A stretch of DNA of 39,912 nt, taken from Actinomycetaceae bacterium (GTDB lineage Bacteria > Actinomycetota > Actinomycetes > Actinomycetales > Actinomycetaceae). The DNA is taken from positions 1 to 39,912 of the forward strand of contig JAFYHO010000004.1 in the NCBI GenBank assembly GCA_017539125.1, written 5' to 3'. Shown here one piece after another: positions 17,522-26,377 of the stretch. The position numbers and the translations under genes were made by a program. The notes under the pieces are model-generated. The model had not been told where the DNA came from. It searched no databases and worked only from the letters and a program-made list of their open reading frames with translations. Position 1 is the first letter of the stretch; every line of letters starts with the position of its first letter.

Positions 17522-18679
17522 CTATTCAAGGGTCCACGCGCCCTTATTCCTCTCATAAGCCTCAACCCACAGCAACTCAACGCCGTCCAAGGTCATAGAG
17601 CCTGCCGCAAATTCTTCACCAGAAAGGTCTGCCCATTCACGCCCCTCGCCAGTTTCGCCGTTTATAGACATAAAAACCTGTGCGAGCGGAGTGAGAGCCG
17701 AATCTCCACGGCGATATCCGTAGACACCCGCGTAATCATTGGCGTCGGCACGTAGGTGTGTTGCCGTGATAGGGCCAGTGACACGGAACAGCTCAGATTT
17801 TTTCTGTTCCAGCTTTGAATGACCGTCCCATGTGCGCAATGGAGCTTGCGAAACCGTCAGGAACTCCATATCCACATCGACCCCGCGTGCCTGAAGTGTA
17901 AGCCAGGTAAGTTCGTTATCCGCATGTGGGTTATTCGGGAAAAAGGGCGCATAGAAATCTGAGGACTCCGCAGACCCCCACTCTTCTTCTGGCAGAAAAT
18001 ACAAATCCTGCTGACCCAAAACTTTTGTGCCTTTCGGAGAAGAATATGTAACCAGTTCTATCTCCTTTTTCCCTTGTGCCTCAACGTCATTTCGTAAACG
18101 GAGATGAATGTGGAGAACATACGGCTGTGCCGACGTGCGGACCTCGTCAGGAACGTCAAATGTGTATTCGTCGTTCCAGTCTTCATGGTAACGCACAGGC
18201 CCCGCGTCAGCGTGCCACCTGTAGATACCGTCCTCACCTTTAGTGAAACTAGCCGTAGCAGCTGAACGACTACTGCTATTCGCATCAGTATCTGCCTCTG
18301 TTTCAGTGTCCGGCTCTGTTTCAGTGTCCGGCTCTGTCTTGGCTTCTTTATCTTTCTCAGCTGGTAAATCTTTAGACTGAGAATCGTCGTCAATAACTTT
18401 CTCAATAACGCCATCACCGCTGCCAGAAACAGAACGAATCTGGTGAACTCCAAGCGTCACACCCACGCCAAGAGCCAGCACTACCACAGCACTAATAATC
18501 GCCACACGCCGCGGAAAAGGCGTGTATTTGAGGAGGCGACCGGCAACTGTACCAATCTCAGATTTCGCGTACGTGAGCTCGCGCTCAAGATCTTCGCGAC
18601 GCTCTATCGTGGCACGCTCGTCATCTTTTGCGCGTGTTTGTTTGGAAGAATCTGACGGTGAGTGGTGGCGAGTGGACAT
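17522..18679 (-). CDS. Array protein M, type 2 with unit-head start (unit 2, head gene)
   Basis: Unrecognised family. Although type 2 in body, it starts at a head box with MSTRHHSPSDSS, resembling the type 3 start, and has only about 17 residues between that and the type 2 signature DLERELTYAKSEIGTVAGRL (30-49). The membrane segment is at about 59-79. The acidic linker contains an 18 bp tandem duplication (EPDTET twice). Lobe 1 (from FTKGEDGIYRWHA, 145) and lobe 2 (from LRTWDGHSKLEQ, 281) are very close to those of gene D. Unit 2 has no type 3 gene, so the head position has been taken over by type 2. The protein has 385 residues and no cysteines. Confidence 0.85.
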   Translation of the reverse strand: MSTRHHSPSDSSKQTRAKDDERATIERREDLERELTYAKSEIGTVAGRLLKYTPFPRRVAIISAVVVLALGVGVTLGVHQIRSVSGSGDGVIEKVIDDDSQSKDLPAEKDKEAKTEPDTETEPDTETEADTDANSSSRSAATASFTKGEDGIYRWHADAGPVRYHEDWNDEYTFDVPDEVRTSAQPYVLHIHLRLRNDVEAQGKKEIELVTYSSPKGTKVLGQQDLYFLPEEEWGSAESSDFYAPFFPNNPHADNELTWLTLQARGVDVDMEFLTVSQAPLRTWDGHSKLEQKKSELFRVTGPITATHLRADANDYAGVYGYRRGDSALTPLAQVFMSINGETGEGREWADLSGEEFAAGSMTLDGVELLWVEAYERNKGAWTLE

Positions 18680-18685
18680 GAGGCA

Positions 18686-18691
18686 ATCCTA
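18686..18691 (-). promoter_or_regulatory. Unit head box, unit 2
   Basis: TAGGAT in ACGCTAGGATTGCCTC, 6 nt before the ATG of gene M. One base differs from the other heads (GCTAGG for GTTAGG), leaving the TANNNT core intact. Confidence 0.5.
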
Positions 18692-18707
18692 GCGTATGGC
18701 TGCTGTT

Positions 18708-18742
18708 CCGTCATCGCGAGTGAGCGTCAGCGAGATCGCTCC
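18708..18742. repeat. Palindromic repeat fragment, copy R3
   Basis: CCGTCATCGCGAG (18708-18720) is the repeat-family end sequence. It continues into the last codons of gene N: the terminal ERSR and the stop of N lie in this stretch, where other type 1 proteins simply end at WW-x-L plus one residue. Only one end of the element is recognisable. Confidence 0.5.
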
Positions 18743-19860
18743 AAATACCACCAGGTTTGCTCGTCATGACTCGGCTCTTTCCAGACATAGACAAAAAGGT
18801 AACCAGAAGAATCGGGCTTATCAAAACCTAGCTTTTTAATATTCTCAGGTTTGGGAATATTGACATTAGTGCGTTTCTCCTTATCGTAATCAGACTTATT
18901 AATAACAACCCACACACGATCTGAAGGGTCATAGGCGTAGATTTCACACTTTTTGCACTTACCAAAATGGAAACGGAGATTTTCCAGTGAACCAGAAAAA
19001 GCGATAACGTCGGAAAAACTCCCTTTCAACGGCTCGCTTGTATTCCACTGTGTCGCACCAACCGATACGGGAAGAAAATCCACGTCCAACTGCCCTGAAC
19101 CATGAAAATCGACAATGCTATTTTTTGAAAGGGGATAATAGCGCTCGACTTCTGCATTCAATATAAGTGGAATCGTGTAATCACAGGTAGTGGACCTTGG
19201 CTGCGAATCTAAAAGCTGGTAGTCAATATATGGGTTCACTATATTCCAACCTCTATCGTTAATAATCTCCAACTTCACGAACGTATAAAAAGAATTTTCA
19301 CCGTAGTCACTACCGTGTATGCGCATCACCCAAGGCTCAGTGCTTGTTAAAACCTCTGCAGGAACGAGAATCTTCTGGCGATCATCCAGAAAAACAAACT
19401 GGGTGTGGTAGCTTCCGTCAGGCTGTTTTTCAGGTTGAATTGGTGGCTTTTCTTTGTCAACCTGCGCACTCTCCCCCTCTTTTTCGTCATCAGATACTTC
19501 TTTTTGCTCATCAGATTCATCGTGATTCTCAGGCGCAGCTTCTTCCTGCTGAGATGTCGATGAAGAGTCACTGTAATGGGTAGCGATAGCAATTCCAACT
19601 CCAACACCAGCAAGAACTAGTGCCACAATCAGAGCGGCAATACGACGGCGAGGGCGCTGGCGAGGAGGAATGAGCCCAAGCTTTTCGTCACGCTCAAGCC
19701 CCCGAGCAGCCTCAACACCCATCTCAACAGCTTGGTCAAAAATCTCGCTGTCACTATGCTGGGCAGCATCAGAAGTAACGTCAATCTCCTGTGCCCACTC
19801 GGGCTTATAACCGTCGCGCTGTTCCCATGAATCGGAAGAGGTCGTTTTACCACCACTCAT
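18727..19860 (-). CDS. Array protein N, type 1 (unit 1, second gene)
   Basis: Unrecognised family. The 377-residue protein has SWEQRDGYKPEWAQEIDVTS (11-30), EIFDQAVEMGVEAARGLERD (39-58), LGLIPPRQRPRRR (61-73), a membrane segment at about 74-93 and a very acidic linker (104-138). Lobe 1 starts QPEKQPDGSYHTQF (142-155). It has lost the conserved cysteine pair of the other type 1 lobes (only Cys226 remains) but has a CKKC pair (302-305) in lobe 2. Lobe 2 starts TQWNTSEPLKGSFSDVIAFS (270-289). The C-terminus WWYLERSR is longer than in its relatives because the end runs into repeat R3. It starts 1 bp after the stop of gene O, with the SD inside O's last codons. Confidence 0.84.
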   Translation of the reverse strand: MSGGKTTSSDSWEQRDGYKPEWAQEIDVTSDAAQHSDSEIFDQAVEMGVEAARGLERDEKLGLIPPRQRPRRRIAALIVALVLAGVGVGIAIATHYSDSSSTSQQEEAAPENHDESDEQKEVSDDEKEGESAQVDKEKPPIQPEKQPDGSYHTQFVFLDDRQKILVPAEVLTSTEPWVMRIHGSDYGENSFYTFVKLEIINDRGWNIVNPYIDYQLLDSQPRSTTCDYTIPLILNAEVERYYPLSKNSIVDFHGSGQLDVDFLPVSVGATQWNTSEPLKGSFSDVIAFSGSLENLRFHFGKCKKCEIYAYDPSDRVWVVINKSDYDKEKRTNVNIPKPENIKKLGFDKPDSSGYLFVYVWKEPSHDEQTWWYLERSR

Positions 19861-19861
19861 G

Positions 19862-21004
19862 TCAATCTCCTGATGAAATGGTCCACGGTGTAGAGCAATA
19901 TCCGCGTTTTGTTGTCACCCACAACAATTCAATTCCGTCTAAAGTGTAGGATCCTGTAGCAAATTCGTCACCTGTAAGCTCAGCACTAGGCGTTTGAACC
20001 GCATCGGCAAGCAGAGTGAAAGTCGGATCGCCCGGACGCCATCCGTACACCCACGCGTAGCACCTCCCGCCTAGTCCTTGCTGATTATGGTTAACGCTCG
20101 TCGCTGTAATCGGACCAGTAACACGGAACAGCTCCGCCTCTTCCTGCTCGAGCTTCGAATGACCGTCCCACGTGCGCAGCGAAACCTGCGAGACCGGCAA
20201 CAGCTCTATATCAACATCAGCACCATTAGAGAAAAGACGTAACTGGTCAATTTCCTCGTCAAGATACGGATTCACAAGAGCAAGAGGAAAAGTGACGTCA
20301 TGGGAATCGCCCTCTTCGTTCCCTACGTCATCAGGAAGTTTGTACAGGCGCTGCGTATCATGGAAATACGGGTCGCCACCATTGGAAAACATAATATCTA
20401 TTGCTGCCGAGTACCTATTAGTCACATCGGGTCGCCTTTGAGTATGGACGTGCGCAACATAAGGCTCTGAGGGTTTGCGCAGCTCATCGGGAAGCGGGAA
20501 ATAATAATGATCTGCAAGAGTTTCTCGATAAGGAAGAGGAGTTGCTTTAATATGGACACGCCAAATGCCGTCCGCCTCTTTCGTGAAGTTTTCTTGGGTC
20601 AGCTCAAAAACGTCATCGCTATCAGTATCGGCATCCTCGTCGGTATCTTCGTTGGCGTCCTCGTTGGTGTCTGTATCGTCCCCGGCTGGTAACTCCTCAG
20701 TTTGGGAATCCTCGCCAGTGACTTTCTCAATGACGCCATCACCACTGCCAAAAACAGAGCGAATCTGGTGAACTCCCACCGTCACGCCCACACCAAGAGC
20801 CAGCACTACCACAGCACTAATAATCGCTACACGCCGAGGAAAAGGCGTGTTTTTGAGGAGGCGACCAGCGACCTTGCCAATCTGCGACTTGGCGTAGTTA
20901 AGGTCGCGCTCGTAGTCATCACGGCGCTCTAGCGCGGCGAGCTCGTCATCTTTTGCGTGTGCTTCTTGAGACGAGCCTGACGGTGAGTGGTGGCGAGTGG
21001 ACAT
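19862..21004 (-). CDS. Array protein O, type 2 with unit-head start (unit 1, head gene; first gene of the array)
   Basis: Unrecognised family. Like gene M it is a type 2 protein with a unit-head start (MSTRHHSPSGSS) and a short tail before DYERDLNYAKSQIGKVAGRL (30-49). The membrane segment (about 59-79) and following IRSVFGSGDGVIEKV are almost the same as in D and M, but the outer lobes instead resemble those of J and B (PYRET in lobe 1, VHTQRRPDV, YGWRPGD), so the gene is a mosaic. The linker (98-130) is an Asp/Glu/Thr/Asn run. Lobe 2 starts LRTWDGHSKLEQ. Unlike other type 2 copies it has two cysteines in lobe 2 (GGRCYAW and GYCSTPW). It has 380 residues; any array-wide promoter should lie upstream of it. 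Confidence 0.85.
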   Translation of the reverse strand: MSTRHHSPSGSSQEAHAKDDELAALERRDDYERDLNYAKSQIGKVAGRLLKNTPFPRRVAIISAVVVLALGVGVTVGVHQIRSVFGSGDGVIEKVTGEDSQTEELPAGDDTDTNEDANEDTDEDADTDSDDVFELTQENFTKEADGIWRVHIKATPLPYRETLADHYYFPLPDELRKPSEPYVAHVHTQRRPDVTNRYSAAIDIMFSNGGDPYFHDTQRLYKLPDDVGNEEGDSHDVTFPLALVNPYLDEEIDQLRLFSNGADVDIELLPVSQVSLRTWDGHSKLEQEEAELFRVTGPITATSVNHNQQGLGGRCYAWVYGWRPGDPTFTLLADAVQTPSAELTGDEFATGSYTLDGIELLWVTTKRGYCSTPWTISSGD

Positions 21005-21010
21005 GAGGCA

Positions 21011-21016
21011 ATCCTA
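21011..21016 (-). promoter_or_regulatory. Unit head box, unit 1 (start of the array)
   Basis: TAGGAT in GCGTTAGGATTGCCTC, 6 nt before the ATG of gene O. An ATGACG stretch lies 18 nt further upstream as a possible weak -35, but it belongs to the end of repeat R4. Confidence 0.5.
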
Positions 21017-21033
21017 ACGCATTAACACTACCC

Positions 21034-21164
21034 CCGTCATCGCGAGGAAGCGCGCTATGTGCGCGACCGTGGCGATCAATAGTCCATTATTGCGTGCGTT
21101 GCAAAGCAAGCAATTGTGTTGGCATTGATTGCCACGCTCGCCTTCGGCTCGCTCGCAATGACGG
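21034..21164. repeat. Palindromic intergenic repeat, copy R4
   Basis: This 131 bp element has inverted ends CCGTCATCGCGAG and CTCGCAATGACGG, matching at 12 of 13 positions. Internal words GTGGCGATCAATAG and CATTGATTGCCACG also pair, so the whole element can fold into one long stem. It lies directly upstream of the array. Confidence 0.8.
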
Positions 21165-21173
21165 TAAACAAAA

Positions 21174-21222
21174 CCGTCATTGCCGTCGCTTTCGGCGCCT
21201 TCCACAGCACCGAACAATGACG
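21174..21222. repeat. Palindromic intergenic repeat, copy R5 (short)
   Basis: This 49 bp relative runs from CCGTCATTG to CAATGACG and shares the TTTCGGCG and CTTCCACA words with the copies in R2 and in hemH. Confidence 0.6.
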
Positions 21223-21234
21223 TGTAGCCACCGG

Positions 21235-21273
21235 TTAGAAAGAGAAACGCCCCTTCACAAAAGAAGGGGCGTT
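21235..21273 (-). terminator. Rho-independent terminator of the SDR gene
   Basis: AACGCCCCTTC (21246-21256) and GAAGGGGCGTT (21263-21273) form a perfect 11 bp stem around ACAAAA. On the minus strand it is followed by a T-rich TCTCTTTCT tract, 21 bp after the SDR stop. Confidence 0.85.
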
Positions 21274-21293
21274 CACAATAATAGAGGGAAAGA

Positions 21294-22028
21294 TTAGACA
21301 GCCGTGTAGCCGCCGTCAATCGAGATAGCCGTACCCGTGATGAACTGAGCGTCATCAGAAACGAGGAAGGCGATAAGCTTCGCAACCTCTTCAGGCTCAC
21401 CCAAACGCTTCGCCGGATGTAGCTCCGCGTAAATGCGGCGATTTTCTTCGTCAATCAACGGAGTCTTGATAACGCCCGGGCAGACAGCATTCACGCGAAT
21501 GTTCTCAGCAGCATACATTGTGCCGGCAGCGCGGGTCAGGTTCACAACACCGCCCTTAGAAGCCGAATAGGCAACGTTATTCGGCACAGCGCACAGGCCA
21601 AACATCGAAGCGAGGTTGACAATTGCGCCACCCTTGCCCTGCTTGCGGAACTGCTCGACAACATAGCGGTCAGTCAGCATAACGCCGGTGAAATCGACGT
21701 CGATAACCTTCGACCAGTTTGCGACTGTCTCCTCGTCAATTGGCAGATTGTCGCCACCCAAACCAGCAGAAGCAACCGCGATATTCACCTCGCCGAACTG
21801 CTCAACGGCAGCCTCAACCATAGCCTTGACTTCTTCGTCCTTGGTGACGTCCACGCGGAAAGCCTTTGCACCAATCACAGCAGCAACCTTTTCCACTTCG
21901 GGCGAGTAGTCGGCAATCATCACCTCAGCGCCGAGAGCGATGAACTCCTGTGCAGTAGCCAGACCAATACCAGAAGCACCACCGGTAACAATGGCTTTCT
22001 TGCCTGTCAAATCCGCAATCTGTGTCAT
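21294..22028 (-). CDS. SDR-family NAD(P)-dependent oxidoreductase
   Basis: A classical short-chain dehydrogenase/reductase of 244 residues. The cofactor-binding TGGASGIG is at residues 15-22, Asp40 after the second strand (MIADYS) suggests a preference for NAD(H), and the catalytic Ser141 (NLASMFG), Tyr154 and Lys158 (YSASK) are all present. The C-terminal FITGTAISIDGGYTAV is typical of FabG-like and dihydrodiol or acetoin-type SDRs, so the substrate cannot be told. AAGGAG lies about 6 nt before the ATG. The gene is monocistronic, with its own terminator and an inverted repeat in its upstream region. Confidence 0.9.
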   Translation of the reverse strand: MTQIADLTGKKAIVTGGASGIGLATAQEFIALGAEVMIADYSPEVEKVAAVIGAKAFRVDVTKDEEVKAMVEAAVEQFGEVNIAVASAGLGGDNLPIDEETVANWSKVIDVDFTGVMLTDRYVVEQFRKQGKGGAIVNLASMFGLCAVPNNVAYSASKGGVVNLTRAAGTMYAAENIRVNAVCPGVIKTPLIDEENRRIYAELHPAKRLGEPEEVAKLIAFLVSDDAQFITGTAISIDGGYTAV

Positions 22029-22051
22029 TTTTTCTCCTTGATTTGTGTTCG

Positions 22052-22076
22052 CATACCGCCCTATTTACGCGGTATG
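22052..22076. promoter_or_regulatory. Inverted repeat upstream of the SDR gene
   Basis: CATACCGC (22052-22059) and GCGGTATG (22069-22076) are perfect 8 bp arms with a 9 nt spacer, 24 bp before the SDR start. The size and place fit an operator for a dimeric repressor or a 5' UTR hairpin; no regulator gene is adjacent. Confidence 0.45.
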
Positions 22077-22205
22077 GCATGACATGTACAGCCTACGGGT
22101 CTGGGTATATTTTTGCGGCTTTTTACCTTATGAGCTGACAAAAGTAAAGATATAGTAAAACCTCCCTCGCGATATTCGGACGTTGTTCGCGGGGACGGTG
22201 ATGAG

Positions 22206-24946
<2,741 letters not shown>

Positions 24947-24988
24947 TTGACATGACGTAGTAATTACCCTATCGTAACTACTACGTCA
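24947..24988 (+). promoter_or_regulatory. padR promoter with overlapping operator
   Basis: TTGACA (24947-24952), a 17 bp spacer and TATCGT (24970-24975) form a good sigma-70-type promoter. A perfect 10 bp inverted repeat, TGACGTAGTA (24953-24962) and TACTACGTCA (24979-24988), brackets the -10 box, and a partial third copy (GACGTACTAC) follows. This placement fits autorepression by the PadR protein encoded next. Confidence 0.8.
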
Positions 24989-25024
24989 GACGTACTACAT
25001 CAGAAATAGTAGAAAGGAGGAGTG

Positions 25025-25363
25025 ATGATTTCCAGCGATGTCCTACGCGGATACACCGACACGATGATTCTGCGCGTTCTGCTCGACGGCGATAACTACG
25101 GATACGAAATCTCCAAAGCAATCACCGAACTATCGGGCGACACCTACACCATGAAAGAAACAACGCTCTACTCCGCATTCAAGCGTATGGAAAAAAACGC
25201 TCTCATCACTTCCTACCCCGGCACAAAAACAGGCGGCAAACCGCGCACCTACTTCACAATCACCGAAGCAGGGCGCGCCTACTATGCCGACAAATGCGCC
25301 GAATGGACTGAAAGCACCAACCTCATCTCCCGTTTTATCACGCAAGGAGGAACAGAAAAATGA
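25025..25363 (+). CDS. PadR-family transcriptional regulator
   Basis: A 112-residue winged-helix repressor of the PadR subfamily with a short C-terminal helix. The DNA-binding part runs from LRGYTDTMILRVLLDGDNYGYEI (residues 8-30) through the recognition region TLYSAFKRMEKNALI and the wing GGKPRTYFTITEAGRAYY. I chose the ATG at 25025, 4 nt after AAAGGAGG, over the GTG one codon earlier. Its stop overlaps the start of the next gene (ATGA). The operator palindrome just upstream suggests it represses its own operon in the absence of its signal. Confidence 0.92.
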   Translation: MISSDVLRGYTDTMILRVLLDGDNYGYEISKAITELSGDTYTMKETTLYSAFKRMEKNALITSYPGTKTGGKPRTYFTITEAGRAYYADKCAEWTESTNLISRFITQGGTEK

Positions 25364-26163
25364 ACCCCATAGATACTTACCTCGACACTGCATTCTCGTC
25401 ACTACCTGCAACACACGATGCTATCGAAGCACGTAACGACATTCGCATTCTCATGCTCGATAAGCATGAAGAGCTGACCTCTCAAGGCATGAGCGAAGAA
25501 GAAGCATACGAAAAAGTTGTTGCCGATTTTGGCGATATTTCGGAAGTCGCCTACGCTCTCGGCTTGGGCGAGTTCGTTGACGGCACGAATCCTATCGACA
25601 ACAACGCAATCCGCATGGACGAGCCACGCGCGAAAGCTTATGTTGAGCACCGCGCCAGCCGTGGACGGAAGATTGGTCTGGGCGTTGGGCTCATCGGACT
25701 GTCGATTGCCGTCTGGGGCGCCACCACAACATACTACAACGCTACCCATAGTCTCCCCCAAGAAAATATCGACTTCCCTCCTACACTAGAGTTGTTTAGT
25801 CTCGGCGTTGTCGCTCTCGCCCTCGGTGTCGCCCTATACCTCTTCCTCTCCAATCCGTACAAGACAGAAAAGCTTTTTGTCACGAAAATGCCCCTAGCTC
25901 TCACACGAAAGACTAAAGAAACCATTGTGGCGCAGCGTGAAGAAGGCAAAGGAAGGCAAAGGACACGTTTAACCCTGGGAATTACGCTACTCATAGTTGG
26001 TGAAATCATCAGTCCTCTTTTCGTTGGATATTTCTATGATGGCACCTCTCCTCTCGTAGCAGCATTAACCGTACTTCCCTCCGTTATCCCCTCCCTACTC
26101 GGAGCCTATCTCCTCATTATCTATATCTTTGAGCGCAAAGCCTATAAAGCACTTCTCAAATAG
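25360..26163 (+). CDS. HAAS/DUF1700-type membrane protein, partner of PadR
   Basis: The 267-residue protein starts with the helical domain typical of genes paired with PadR regulators (about residues 1-75: IDTYLDTAFSSL, ILMLDKHEELTSQGMSEEEA, VVADFGDISEVAYALG). About four membrane segments follow, near residues 105-127, 144-165, 205-228 and 232-258. Proteins of this kind are thought to sense the envelope or assist a transporter; no transporter gene is adjacent. It shares 4 bp with padR, so the two are one operon, which ends at a hairpin 21 bp downstream. Confidence 0.85.
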   Translation: MNPIDTYLDTAFSSLPATHDAIEARNDIRILMLDKHEELTSQGMSEEEAYEKVVADFGDISEVAYALGLGEFVDGTNPIDNNAIRMDEPRAKAYVEHRASRGRKIGLGVGLIGLSIAVWGATTTYYNATHSLPQENIDFPPTLELFSLGVVALALGVALYLFLSNPYKTEKLFVTKMPLALTRKTKETIVAQREEGKGRQRTRLTLGITLLIVGEIISPLFVGYFYDGTSPLVAALTVLPSVIPSLLGAYLLIIYIFERKAYKALLK

Positions 26164-26184
26164 CAATGAACCACGCGAACACAA

Positions 26185-26214
26185 GGGGCTGTATCGATTC
26201 GGTACAGTCCCTTT
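26185..26214 (+). terminator. Probable terminator of the padR operon
   Basis: GGGGCTGTA (26185-26193) pairs with TACAGTCCC (26203-26211), with one G-T pair, around a 9 nt loop and is followed by a short TTT. Confidence 0.6.
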
Positions 26215-26233
26215 CCAATACCCTACGTAAGAA

Positions 26234-26293
26234 CTAGGCGACGTCCATGTCGAGATAGACCCATGTGCCGCCGCCGTCTCCATTCACCAAGCG
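26234..26293 (-). pseudogene. Orphan 3' end of a PdtaS-like kinase gene
   Basis: Read on the minus strand this 60 bp encodes NGDGGGTWVYLDMDVA plus a TAG. It aligns with the last residues and stop of the intact kinase downstream (NGESGGTCVSLDMDVA); the two DNA stretches agree at roughly four bases in five. The rest of the gene is absent. The two copies flank the toxin-antitoxin pair. Confidence 0.75.
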
Positions 26294-26308
26294 ATTTTAG
26301 GGACAATA

Positions 26309-26350
26309 TGTAATCAAATGATTACAAACGAATGCGAATGCTGCTATGAT
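26309..26350 (+). promoter_or_regulatory. Toxin-antitoxin promoter and operator
   Basis: TTACAA (26322-26327), 17 bp, TATGAT (26345-26350). The -35 overlaps the perfect palindrome TGTAATC-AAAT-GATTACA (26309-26326), a natural site for autorepression by the RelB-like antitoxin. Confidence 0.7.
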
Positions 26351-26377
26351 AGAAACACAGAAAAGGAGGTACTAATC

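Noticed and set aside
3448..21004. The membrane-protein array as serine/threonine kinases or anti-sigma factors with PASTA-like outer repeats
   Set aside because: The tails are only 45-130 residues with no kinase, zinc or anti-sigma motif, and the lobes lack PASTA features.
26318..26377. Longer N-terminus for the antitoxin
   Set aside because: It would begin inside the operator and cross the -10 box; AAAGGAGG marks the ATG at 26378.
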